Positions 1-7,217 of a DNA stretch of 8,421 bases are shown one piece after another. Location: contig QWHP01000174.1 in NCBI GenBank assembly GCA_021404985.1, forward strand, positions 1-8,421, in the 5' to 3' direction. The notes beneath the pieces were generated by a model that had not been told where the DNA came from, did no database searches, and was given only the letters and a program-made list of their open reading frames with translations. Made by a program: the position numbers and the translations under genes. The stretch is from Actinobacteria bacterium ATB1. GTDB lineage: Bacteria > Actinomycetota > Acidimicrobiia > UBA2766. Every line of letters starts with the position of its first letter. Position 1 is the stretch's first letter.

Positions 1-333
1 TTCGAGTTCGCCGCTGTCGACAAGGCATACGTCGACCGTTACGGCGCCGCTGTCGAGATCGCCGTGCACGACACCACCCGCCACCTCGAAGAGGCGATCG
101 CCCTCGGCCTGCTACCGCAACGGGATGCCCACTACATGGCGCACGGCATCACCACGATCACGATGAACTTCTTCAGCCAGTTCATGGCACTCGACGCGCC
201 CGAGCGGCAGGCCCGACAGGATGAGGTGGTGGATGCAGCCGTCGACTTCTGCCTCCACGGCATCCACGCCACCCTCGACCTGCGGACACCGGGGGCGACG
301 GGGTCCCGCCCGCGCACCACGCAGTCGGTATGA
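1..333 (+). CDS. TetR-family transcriptional regulator, C-terminal part (5' end outside window)
   Basis: An open frame runs from the first base to a TGA at 331-333, giving 110 residues with no start inside that needs to be used; the gene begins upstream of the window. The sequence is helical with the look of a TetR ligand-binding/dimerisation domain: a stretch reading VDKAYVDRYGAAVEIAV, then DTTRHLEEAIALGLL (the usual 'effector domain helix followed by a G-L turn'), then an ITTITMNFFSQFM helix and a final VVDAAVDFCLHGIHA helix that is typical of the last TetR helix. The DNA-binding helix-turn-helix would be in the missing N-terminal part, so target and ligand cannot be inferred. It converges on the aminotransferase with a 24-bp gap in which I see no terminator hairpin. 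Family assignment is by recognition of the C-terminal pattern only, so moderate confidence. Confidence 0.6.
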   Translation, partial: FEFAAVDKAYVDRYGAAVEIAVHDTTRHLEEAIALGLLPQRDAHYMAHGITTITMNFFSQFMALDAPERQARQDEVVDAAVDFCLHGIHATLDLRTPGATGSRPRTTQSV

Positions 334-357
334 CCAGGCGAGGCCGCCGCTACCCGT

Positions 358-1449
358 TCAGGTCCGGCTCTCGAGGAAGCTCTTGATCCCTCTCACTGCC
401 TGTTTGATCCTCTGCTCGTTCTCCACGAGCGCGAACCGGACATAGGCGTCCCCGCCCGGGCCGAAGCCGACTCCCGGCGACACGGCGACGTGAGCCTCCT
501 CGATCAGCTCGACCGCGAACTCGAGCGAGCCCATCTTGCCCAACTCCTCCGGTATGGGAGCCCAGACGAACATCGTCCCCTGGGGACGTTCCACGTTCTG
601 CCAACCGATGCGCTCGAGCCCGTCGCACAGCGCGTCCCGACGAGACTTGTAGATGTCGCAGACAACCTTCGGATACTCCGCCGCCTCGTTCATCGCGACG
701 ATCGCCGCGATCTGGATCGGCTGGAAGGTCCCGTAGTCGAGGTAAGACTTGAGCTTCTGCAAGGCGGAGATCACGGCGGCATTCCCGACCAGGAATCCCA
801 CGCGCCATCCGGCCATCGAGAAGGACTTGGTCAGCGTGTAGAGCTCGACCGCGACGTCGGAGGCGCCCGGCACCTCGAGGATGCTCGGGGGCTTGTACCC
901 GTCGAAGTACACGTCTGCATACGCGAAATCGTGCACGAGGACGATCTCGTTCTCGCGGGCGAACGCAACGAGCCTTTCCCAGAAATCCACGTCCACGCAG
1001 TAGGTCGTGGGGTTGTGGGGGAACGATGTGATGATCACGCGTGGTCGTGGCCAGGCGCGGCGATATGCCTCCTCGAGGTTCTCGAAGAAGTCCCGCACTT
1101 GGGGTCCCAGAGGAACCTGGGTCACGGAGGCCCCCGAGAGCACGGGGGCGAACTGGTGGATCGGGTAGGACGGCGTCGGCACGAGAACTCCGTCACCGGG
1201 CCGTCGCATGTAGAGATCGGTCGCCGCCTTGCGGAGTTTCGGGATCCCCCGGCTGGCGGAGTATCGGTGGTTCCGCGGGTTCTGTGCCGCCTCACAGAGC
1301 TTGTCGACGGCGATGTCGGGGGACGGGATGTCCGGGTTCCCGAAACCGAGGTCGATCACGTCCTCTCCACCTCGCCGCAGCTTCATCTTGAGGGCGTCGA
1401 CAGTCGCGAAGACATAGGGGGGGAGGTTCTCGATACGTCGGAATTCCAT
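358..1449 (-). CDS. AlaC-type class I/II PLP aminotransferase with an internal deletion
   Basis: The 363-residue product closely follows the alanine aminotransferase AlaC / LL-diaminopimelate aminotransferase-like family (pyruvate + glutamate to alanine + 2-oxoglutarate, cytosolic, PLP-dependent). Visible landmarks: N-terminal RIENLPPYVFATVDALK, GFGNPD at 36-40, YSASRGIPKLR around 63-73, FPHNPT with Asn146, HDFAYAD with Asp174 and Tyr177, the Schiff-base lysine Lys208 in TLTKSFSMAGWR, and substrate-carboxylate Arg338 in VRFALVEN. The start ATG at 1449 is supported by GGAGG at 1454-1458, four bases upstream. Odd: between Arg83 and Pro84 (junction near 1200/1201) about 30 residues present in E. 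coli AlaC are absent, in frame; they include the GSKEG loop that contacts the PLP phosphate, and the protein is correspondingly shorter than the usual 390-410. The enzyme is therefore probably inactive, unless the gap is an assembly error. The preceding ROK gene runs into it without a stop. Confidence 0.85.
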   Translation of the reverse strand: MEFRRIENLPPYVFATVDALKMKLRRGGEDVIDLGFGNPDIPSPDIAVDKLCEAAQNPRNHRYSASRGIPKLRKAATDLYMRRPGDGVLVPTPSYPIHQFAPVLSGASVTQVPLGPQVRDFFENLEEAYRRAWPRPRVIITSFPHNPTTYCVDVDFWERLVAFARENEIVLVHDFAYADVYFDGYKPPSILEVPGASDVAVELYTLTKSFSMAGWRVGFLVGNAAVISALQKLKSYLDYGTFQPIQIAAIVAMNEAAEYPKVVCDIYKSRRDALCDGLERIGWQNVERPQGTMFVWAPIPEELGKMGSLEFAVELIEEAHVAVSPGVGFGPGGDAYVRFALVENEQRIKQAVRGIKSFLESRT

Positions 1450-2358
1450 GTGTCCTCCAGGCAGACCGGGTGCGACAGCTCCTGCACGTCCGCCATTGCA
1501 GCCATGGTACTGCGGAGGCTCGCGATGGGATCGGCCGCTCAAACGCTCGTCGAGCGCCGCACGGATCGGGGCGAGAAGCCTGTCCCCGAGGGCGGCGAGG
1601 CCGCCGCCGAGCACGATGACGCTCGGATCGAACGCCTGAACGAGGTTCTGGAGCCCGATCGCCACCTGAGACGCGAAGCCGTCCAGGTGGCCGGAGACTT
1701 CGGGGGCGCTCGCATCGAGACCGTCCTCGCCGAGCTCTCCGCCCACAATGGCGGCCAGCGCACGACCCGACGCCACGGTCTCCCAGCATCCGCGGCGTCC
1801 GCAAGTGCAGAGCAGGCCGTCTTCGTCGACCAGCATGTGCCCGAACTCGCCTGCCCAACCGTGCGCACCCCTCAGGAGACGACCTCCCGCGATCACACCG
1901 CCCGCGATCCCGGTTCCCATCGCCATGTAGACGATGTCGTCGAAACCCCGTCCGGCACCGAGTCGGTGCTCGGCGAGGGCGCCGGCGTTCCCCTCGTTGT
2001 CGGACGTCACGCCGAGGCCCACTCTCTCGGAGACGACCGCTGCGATCGACATGTCGCGTACCGGGAAGTTCGGCCCGTAGACGAAGTTCCCCGTGCGCCG
2101 CTCGACGAGTCCCGGCAGCCCGAGTCCCACACCCGTGATGTGCACTCCTGCAGCTTCCAACACGAGCGCTTCGACCACGTCGGTCAAGGCATCGACCGCC
2201 TCTTCCGCCCGGTCAGGTGTCGTCACCTGGAGCCGCGCTGCGACACCTCCCGCAGAGTCGACCAAGCCTCCTGCGATCTTCGATCCCCCGGCATCGACGC
2301 CGATGGCCCATCGCTCAGGCGCGTGCGTGCCTCTTCTCTTGGTCCGTCTCGTTGCCAA
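1450..2358 (-). CDS. ROK-family sugar kinase (glucokinase-like), no stop codon before the next gene
   Basis: About 303 residues of ROK-family type, which usually phosphorylate glucose or related sugars with ATP in the cytosol. With a TTG start at 2358 I see the phosphate-binding DAGGSK at 22-27, GLGLPGLV at 78-85, MGTGIAGG at 147-154, sugar-binding EFGH at 171-174, and the complete zinc motif CTCGRRGC at 184-191 followed by Glu193, then FDPSVIVLGGG at 243-253. The position of the catalytic aspartate (NDxN in kinases) reads NEGN, so Glu122 replaces it. The start is uncertain: no ATG or GTG lies in frame near the family-typical beginning (ERWAIGVDAGG); TTG at 2358 or 2418 are the only usual codons and neither has a good ribosome site. 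Either overlaps the end of the hybrid kinase gene, suggesting coupled translation. The C-terminus (GGRAGAV, 289-295) resembles the family's last helix but then reads straight into the aminotransferase frame without a stop. Confidence 0.82.
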
Positions 2359-3481
2359 ACGCTGGGAGACTAACCGGCACGGGTAGCTCCGGGGGGGCCA
2401 CAGGCACGGTGAACGCAAATGTCGCGCCCGAACCGGGCTCGGAGACCACCCAGACCTCCCCTCCCTGGCGTTCCACGATCTCGCGGACGATGTGCAGACC
2501 CAGCCCCACTCCGGACCTTCCTCGCCTCACCCCAGACGCGTTGCCCGAACCTTGGCGGTGCTTGAGGAAGATCAGCTCGGCCTCCTCGGGCCGCACCCCC
2601 GGGCCCGAATCGCGGACGTCGAAGCGCACGACGCCTGCCGATTCCTCGAGCCGGACTTGGACCTCACCCCCGGCCGGAGTGAAGTCGATCGCGTTCATCA
2701 GTAGGTTGGTGAGGACCTGCTTGAGGCGCTTTCTGTCCGCCCATACCTCGGCCAGGCGGACCGGCATGCCCGTGGTTATGCGAACGGACGCGTCGAAGGC
2801 GAGCACCGACAACTCGTCAACGGTCTCGGTGACCAGTTCGGCTGCATCGACCTTGACCGGAACGACGCTCAGATTGTCGTGCTCGATTGCCTCCGCGTCG
2901 AGGAGATCCTCCACGAGCGTCCGGAGGTAGATCACGTTTCGGCGAACCAGATCTACGAAGTGATGCTGTTCGTCCGACAGATCTCCGGCGTCGCCGTCGT
3001 GCAGCACCTGGAGGCCGCCGATGATCGCGCCGAGCGGGCTCCGCAGCTCATGGGACACCTTTGCCAGGTAGCCGTCCTTGCTCTCGAGGATCTGCAGACG
3101 GCGGTGCTCCCTCACGACAGCCTCGCGCATCTTGCGAACGATCACCTCGATCGGTGTCCCCTTCACGAAGTAGTCCTGGGCACCGATGCGGGCAGCCTCA
3201 ATGGCGAGATCGCTGTCGTCGAACCCTGTCATGACGACGACCGGAAGCTCCGGTGCCACGGAGACGAACGCACGGACGGCCTCGACCCCCGACGCATCGG
3301 GCAGTGACAGGTCCGTCACCACGAGATCGAACCGCGCCTTCCCCAGGCAGGAAAGCCCGTCGGTGACCGACGGAACGCGTGCGACTCTCCGAACCCCATG
3401 CTTTGCCAGCTGCAGTACGAGCAGGTCCGCGTCCGAATCGGAGTCCTCCACCAGCAGGACGGTGAGGTCGTCAGAGCGCAT
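2315..3481 (-). CDS. Receiver-histidine kinase hybrid (REC-HisKA-HATPase), cytosolic
   Basis: 388 residues with no membrane segment. Residues 6-122 form a response-regulator receiver: acidic Glu12/Asp13, phospho-acceptor Asp57 in VVTDLSLPD, Thr85 in VMTG and Lys107 in FVKG. A short helical linker leads to a HisKA dimerisation domain with phospho-acceptor His144 in KVSHELRSPLGAI, then an ATPase domain with N-box Asn263 (NLLMNAIDFTP), G1 DSGPG at 291-295, F-box LIFLKH and G2 GVGLGL at 324-329. Such proteins take a phosphate on the receiver from a partner kinase, which tunes the activity of their own kinase domain. The ATG at 3481 is chosen rather than a more upstream codon because the receiver fold begins right after it and because it overlaps the stop of the upstream kinase by 11 bp (ATGCGCTCTGA), a typical coupling arrangement. 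The last 25 residues are a proline-rich/charged tail that overlaps the start of the ROK gene. Confidence 0.9.
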   Translation of the reverse strand: MRSDDLTVLLVEDSDSDADLLVLQLAKHGVRRVARVPSVTDGLSCLGKARFDLVVTDLSLPDASGVEAVRAFVSVAPELPVVVMTGFDDSDLAIEAARIGAQDYFVKGTPIEVIVRKMREAVVREHRRLQILESKDGYLAKVSHELRSPLGAIIGGLQVLHDGDAGDLSDEQHHFVDLVRRNVIYLRTLVEDLLDAEAIEHDNLSVVPVKVDAAELVTETVDELSVLAFDASVRITTGMPVRLAEVWADRKRLKQVLTNLLMNAIDFTPAGGEVQVRLEESAGVVRFDVRDSGPGVRPEEAELIFLKHRQGSGNASGVRRGRSGVGLGLHIVREIVERQGGEVWVVSEPGSGATFAFTVPVAPPELPVPVSLPAFGNETDQEKRHARA

Positions 3482-4196
3482 CCGTCTCAGCTTCCGCACC
3501 CCTCGGGGCAGGGAACTCCACGGCGACAACAGTCCCGTTTCCGGGTACCGAGGTGATGCGGATCGTTCCCCCGTGCATGTCGACGATCCTCCTGCAGATC
3601 GCCAGTCCCGTACCCGTGCCGGCCCTCTCGCCGTGGGCGCAGAAGAGGTCGAAGAGCCGTTCGGTCATCTCGGGTCGGAAGCCGCGTCCGTTGTCCGCCA
3701 CCGTCAGAACGTGTCCGCCCTCCAGCTCTGATGCCGAGAGGACGATCAGGGGGGCAGCGTCCCGCGTGAATCGGAGGGAGTTCCCTACGAGCTCCTCGAG
3801 CATGTCGGCGAGCATCTCCGGATCCGCGGCGATGTGGACTCCCTCCACATCGGCATGGAAGCGCCCGCCCGTTCGCCTGAGGTCACGTTCCAGCCTCGCT
3901 CTCACCTCGTCCGCAACGCGCCCAAGCTCCACGTCCTTGACGTTGGGGGGACCGCTCGTGCGGGCCGTGTAGTCGAGAGCGTCTGCGAGCAACCGCTCCG
4001 ACCTCGCTCCCGCCTCGGCGATGAGAACGAGATACCGGCCGACCTCCCCGTCCAAGCACTCCGGGTGCCGGGACTCGAGGTCGTCGCGCGCGAGCCGGGT
4101 GAATCCGGAGACGGCACCGATGGCCGATCTCAGCTCGTGCACGAGAGCACGGACGAACGCGACCGGATCCTCGGCCGACGTACCGTTTCCCTCCAA
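3471..4196 (-). CDS. Small sensor-less histidine kinase
   Basis: 241 residues consisting only of a kinase core: HisKA with phospho-acceptor His20 in VHELRSAIGAVSGF, and an ATPase domain with N-box Asn139 (ELVGNSLRFT), G1 DNGRGF at 168-173, F-box LFDLF at 181-185 and G2 GTGTGL at 193-198. There is no PAS, GAF, HAMP or transmembrane part, so it must take its signal from a partner protein or act as a phosphate donor; the adjacent receiver-kinase hybrid, whose start codon lies inside this gene's last codons, is the obvious partner (inference). The start is TTG at 4196; the frame is open upstream to a TAG at 4263-4265 but contains no ATG or GTG, and no clear ribosome site precedes the TTG. It lies 110 bp downstream of lon; in that gap I see no terminator or promoter that I can defend. 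Confidence 0.85.
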   Translation of the reverse strand: MEGNGTSAEDPVAFVRALVHELRSAIGAVSGFTRLARDDLESRHPECLDGEVGRYLVLIAEAGARSERLLADALDYTARTSGPPNVKDVELGRVADEVRARLERDLRRTGGRFHADVEGVHIAADPEMLADMLEELVGNSLRFTRDAAPLIVLSASELEGGHVLTVADNGRGFRPEMTERLFDLFCAHGERAGTGTGLAICRRIVDMHGGTIRITSVPGNGTVVAVEFPAPRGAEAETDAL

Positions 4197-4306
4197 TGTG
4201 ATGGTGTTCGTCAGGTCGCCGACGAAGTCGATGTCTGCACCCCCGCTGGAGAAGTCGGTTCTCTATCGGCAGATCGGGGCGTGCATATGACCGTTTGGCC
4301 GGGCTC

Positions 4307-6640
4307 TCACCCGCTCGGTGATGGTGCGAGAGCGTGGTCCAACACGTCGGACATGCTCTCCACCGCCACGATCTCGAGATCGTCCTTCACGAAGTCGGGT
4401 ACGTCGTCGAGGTCCTTGACGTTCCGGGCCGGAATCAGGACCTTGCGCAGGCCTGCTCGGTGCGCCGCCAGCAGCTTCTCCTTGACGCCTCCGATCGGCA
4501 GGATCTTTCCCCGCAGCGTTATCTCACCGGTCATCCCCACCTTGCGCAGGACGGGCTGTCCCGAGAGCGCCGAGACGAGGGCGGTGGTCATCGTTATGCC
4601 GGCCGAGGGCCCGTCCTTGGGGATGGCCCCTGCGGGAACGTGGATGTGGACATCGTGCCTGTCGGCCCAGTCCTGGTCGAACCCCCGATCGGCCGAGTGC
4701 TTTCGCGCCCAGGTGATCGCGGCCTGCGCCGACTCCTGCATCACGTCACCCAGCTGGCCCGTGATCGTGAGCTTGCCGGTGCCGGGCATCACGGCCACCT
4801 CGACGAAGAGCACACCGCCCCCAGCCGGGGTCCATGCGAGCCCTGTCGCAACTCCGATCTCGTCCTGCTCGGCAGCGACCTCGGGCTCGAACGCCTCCGG
4901 TCCCAGGTACGAGCGCACAAGGTCCTTGTCGACCGTCAAGGGTGTCTCCGCACCTTCCACGATCTCTCTCGCGGCCTTGCGCACCAGCGTCGCGATCTGG
5001 CGTTCGAGTCCCCTGACACCTGCCTCTCGCGTGTACGACGCGATCACCTCGTCTATCGCCTCGTCCGTCACGACCACCTGTGCCGCGCCGCCGCCCTCCT
5101 GCGCGACGCCGTGCTCGATGAGCTGGCGTGGCACCAGATAGCCCTCGGCTATACCCCTCTTCTCGGGCTCGGTGTAGCCAGGCAGGCGGATGACCTCCAT
5201 GCGGTCGAGGAGAGGGGCGGGAATCGTGTCCTCGACGTTCGCGGTTGCGATGAAGAGGACACCCGAGAGGTCGACGGGGACGTCGAGGTAGTGGTCCCTG
5301 AAGGTGTCGTTCTGTGCGGGGTCGAGCACCTCGAGGAGCGCGGCGGCGGGATCGCCGCGGTAGTCCGCTCCGAGCTTGTCGACCTCGTCGAGCATCATGA
5401 CCGGGTTCATCGAACCTGCCCTCCGGAGTGCCGTGACCACACGTCCCGGCATCGCCCCGATGTAGGTGCGCCGGTGGCCGCGCAACTCCGCCTCGTCCCT
5501 GACGCCGCCGAGGCTCATCCGCACGAAGTTGCGGCCGAGAGCACGCGCTATCGACTTGCCCAGCGACGTCTTCCCCACTCCGGGCGGCCCGACAAAGCAC
5601 AGGATGGGGCCCCGCATGTCGTCCTTGAGCTTGCGCACGGCCAGATACTCGAGAATTCGGTCCTTGGGCTTCTCGAGGCCGAGGTGGTCATCGTCGAGGA
5701 TGCGGCGCGCCTGCGCGACGTCGATCCTGTCTTCGGTGTAGTTCCCCCACGGCATCTCGAGCATCCAGTCGAGGTACGTCCGGATCACCGAGTGCTCCGG
5801 TGAGGCCGACGGAATCTTCTCGAGGCGGCGCAGCTCGCGCAGGGCCTCGGACCGAGCTTCTTCGGGCATCGGGCGTTCCTCGATCTGTGCCGCCAGATCG
5901 GCATACTCGGCCGTCTCGTCGTCCTCACCGAGCTCCCGCCTGATCGCATCGAGCTGTCGCCTCAGCACGAACTCGCGCTGCTGCTCGTCAATCTCGCCCT
6001 GGACCTGTTCGGTGATCTTGGACCCCATCTCGAGCAGCCCGACCTCCTCGTTCAGGATCCGAAGGAGCTTCCCGAGACGGGCGGGAACGTCAAGTGTCTC
6101 GAGAAGGTCCTGGCGCACATCTGTACCGACGTTCACGTTCGCCGAGAGGAACTCCGCGAACGCCTCGGGCTCGCTCACGTTCATCGCCGCGGTGACGAGC
6201 TGCTCGGGCAGGTAGGGAGCGAGCTCGGCCATGCGGCGAAAAGCCGCAAGGACGGACCGCAACGTGGCGTGTGCCGAGGGCGAGTCGGCATCGAGCGAGG
6301 ACAGCGGCGTCACCTGCGCCTGCAGGAACGGATCGTCCTGAGTGACAGCGTCCACGTGAACCCGCTCCATGCCCTCGATGACGACGCGGATCGAGCCGTC
6401 GGGGAGCTTGAGGAGCTGGATTATCCGTGCGAGGGTCCCGACTTCGTGCAAATCTCCTGCGCTCGGGTCCTCCAGGGACGCATCGCGCAGCGTGACCGCG
6501 ACCAGTTGCTTCTCGTCGGCATCGCCGGACATGACGGCCTCGACCAATGCCTTGGTCTTGGGCCGGCCGACCAGGACAGGCATCACGATCCCCGGGAACA
6601 CCACGGAATCGCGCAACGGGAGTACCGGCAGTTCAGACAT
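4307..6640 (-). CDS. lon: ATP-dependent protease Lon (LonA type)
   Basis: 777 residues, the normal LonA length, with all parts present: an N-terminal substrate-recognition domain (LPVLPLRDSVVFPG at 5-17), the long helical region with an EQxREFVLRRQLDAIRRELGE-like stretch around 219-238, AAA+ module with Walker A GPPGVGKT at 351-358, Walker B VMMLDEVD at 414-421 and a TAN sensor at 466-468, and the C-terminal serine-lysine protease with PKDGPSAG (Ser679) and GGVKEK (Lys720). It degrades misfolded and selected regulatory proteins in the cytosol using ATP. The ATG at 6640 fits the family's N-terminus; the ribosome site is weak. It is divergent from hsp20, sharing a 157-bp control region with a HAIR-like HspR operator, and HspR control of lon is known in Streptomyces. 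It is the first gene of the minus-strand run. Confidence 0.98.
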   Translation of the reverse strand: MSELPVLPLRDSVVFPGIVMPVLVGRPKTKALVEAVMSGDADEKQLVAVTLRDASLEDPSAGDLHEVGTLARIIQLLKLPDGSIRVVIEGMERVHVDAVTQDDPFLQAQVTPLSSLDADSPSAHATLRSVLAAFRRMAELAPYLPEQLVTAAMNVSEPEAFAEFLSANVNVGTDVRQDLLETLDVPARLGKLLRILNEEVGLLEMGSKITEQVQGEIDEQQREFVLRRQLDAIRRELGEDDETAEYADLAAQIEERPMPEEARSEALRELRRLEKIPSASPEHSVIRTYLDWMLEMPWGNYTEDRIDVAQARRILDDDHLGLEKPKDRILEYLAVRKLKDDMRGPILCFVGPPGVGKTSLGKSIARALGRNFVRMSLGGVRDEAELRGHRRTYIGAMPGRVVTALRRAGSMNPVMMLDEVDKLGADYRGDPAAALLEVLDPAQNDTFRDHYLDVPVDLSGVLFIATANVEDTIPAPLLDRMEVIRLPGYTEPEKRGIAEGYLVPRQLIEHGVAQEGGGAAQVVVTDEAIDEVIASYTREAGVRGLERQIATLVRKAAREIVEGAETPLTVDKDLVRSYLGPEAFEPEVAAEQDEIGVATGLAWTPAGGGVLFVEVAVMPGTGKLTITGQLGDVMQESAQAAITWARKHSADRGFDQDWADRHDVHIHVPAGAIPKDGPSAGITMTTALVSALSGQPVLRKVGMTGEITLRGKILPIGGVKEKLLAAHRAGLRKVLIPARNVKDLDDVPDFVKDDLEIVAVESMSDVLDHALAPSPSG

Positions 6641-6657
6641 GGCACCGATTCTATGTC

Positions 6658-6670
6658 GGCCAGTCTGGCC
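6658..6670. promoter_or_regulatory. Perfect 6-bp inverted repeat in the lon leader
   Basis: GGCCAG-T-CTGGCC is a perfect palindrome with a one-base centre, lying 18-30 bases upstream of the lon start codon. It could be an operator half-site pair for an unidentified regulator or part of a leader hairpin too tight to fold as RNA. The function is unknown; only the symmetry is seen. Confidence 0.3.
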
Positions 6671-6692
6671 ACATGTCTGTCCTACGAGAAAT

Positions 6693-6713
6693 TTTGAGCA
6701 TCAAATACTCATA
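6693..6713. promoter_or_regulatory. HAIR-like operator (HspR binding site) between lon and hsp20
   Basis: The HspR-associated inverted repeat has the form CTTGAGT-N7-ACTCAAG. Here TTTGAGC at 6693-6699, seven bases, then ACTCATA at 6707-6713 keep the core TTGAG and ACTCA with exactly seven bases of spacing (10 of 14 arm positions). HspR, with DnaK as co-repressor, is known to control dnaK, clpB and lon in Streptomyces and the Hsp20 gene acr2 in Mycobacterium. The site lies between exactly such genes, 53 bp from the lon start and 85 bp from the hsp20 start, and could repress both. No hspR gene is in the window. Confidence 0.65.
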
Positions 6714-6717
6714 ATCA

Positions 6718-6743
6718 GGAATAGCATGGCGCACAGAAATGTT
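6718..6743 (+). promoter_or_regulatory. SigH/SigR-type promoter for hsp20
   Basis: GGAAT at 6718-6722 and GTT at 6741-6743 are separated by exactly 18 bases, matching the actinobacterial SigR/SigH consensus GGAAT-N18-GTT used in thiol-oxidative and heat stress. It begins four bases after the HAIR-like operator and would start transcription near 6750, leaving a leader of about 45-50 bases before hsp20. A TTGACA at 6742-6747 overlaps the GTT but has no good housekeeping -10 at the proper distance. Confidence 0.55.
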
Positions 6744-6797
6744 GACACAGTTGTGCTTAGATATGTGCGAGAACATACCCGAGGAAAGGAGCAGGAC

Positions 6798-7208
6798 ATG
6801 CAGCTGACGCGTTGGGATCCGTGGTCCTCGGACCTCTTCGATCTGTTTCGGCAGGGGTTTGACGCCCCCAAGTCCGGGTTCGTACCCACGCTCGACGTCC
6901 TCAACCGCGAGAACGAGTACGTGGTCGACGTCGACCTCCCGGGTCTCACTCCCGAAGAGGTGGATGTGTCGGTTCGCGCCGGAGTGCTCACGATCAAGGG
7001 TGAGCGCCTCGAGAAGAGCACCGAGGAGGGCGAGAACTGGCTCAGGCGCGAGACGCGCCTCGGTCGCTTCGAGCGGAATCTGTCCCTGCCCAAGGACGCG
7101 AACGCTGACGAGGTCACAGCCTCGTTCGACGACGGCGTGCTCGCCGTGACGATCCCGAAGCAGGAGAAGGCCCAGCCTCGCAAGATCGAGATCCAGCCCT
7201 CGACCTGA
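6798..7208 (+). CDS. Small heat-shock protein, Hsp20/alpha-crystallin family
   Basis: 136 residues, usual for bacterial Hsp20. A short N-terminal arm with the common start pattern MQLTRWDPWSSDLFDLF precedes the alpha-crystallin domain (about 29-120): PTLDVLNRENEYVVDVDLPGL, a GVLTIKGER strand at 62-70, WLRRETRLGRFERNLSLP, and the signature FDDGVLAVTIPK at 110-121. The C-terminal tail ends in IEI (130-132), the I-x-I motif that docks into a neighbouring subunit during oligomer assembly. It binds unfolding proteins without ATP and holds them for refolding or for Lon/DnaK. The ATG at 6798 is fixed by AAGGAG at 6786-6791, six bases upstream. Control is likely by the HAIR-like site and SigH-type promoter upstream, the same pairing known for mycobacterial acr2. 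The gene ends nine bases before a convergent gene; no terminator hairpin is visible there. Confidence 0.95.
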   Translation: MQLTRWDPWSSDLFDLFRQGFDAPKSGFVPTLDVLNRENEYVVDVDLPGLTPEEVDVSVRAGVLTIKGERLEKSTEEGENWLRRETRLGRFERNLSLPKDANADEVTASFDDGVLAVTIPKQEKAQPRKIEIQPST

Positions 7209-7217
7209 GTTCTCGAC

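Noticed and set aside
490..2373. 627-residue plus-strand open frame opposite the ROK and aminotransferase genes
   Set aside because: Its sequence is Arg/His/Asp-rich without any family pattern and mirrors two clearly real minus-strand genes; a GC-rich antisense shadow.
3834..5803. Two long plus-strand open frames opposite the small kinase and lon
   Set aside because: Low-complexity Ser/Arg/Pro translations lying over well-conserved minus-strand genes; shadows.
6731..6756. GCACA-N16-TGTGC inverted repeat upstream of hsp20
   Set aside because: Five-base arms with a long spacer are expected by chance in a region of this size.
6742..6763. TTGACA with TAGATA as a housekeeping promoter for hsp20
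   Set aside because: Spacing is only 10 bases and no -10 lies at 16-18; the SigH-type reading fits better.
6369..7208. Hsp20 frame extended upstream to 6369
   Set aside because: The extension crosses lon coding sequence, the HAIR-like site and the promoter; the strong ribosome site fixes the start at 6798.
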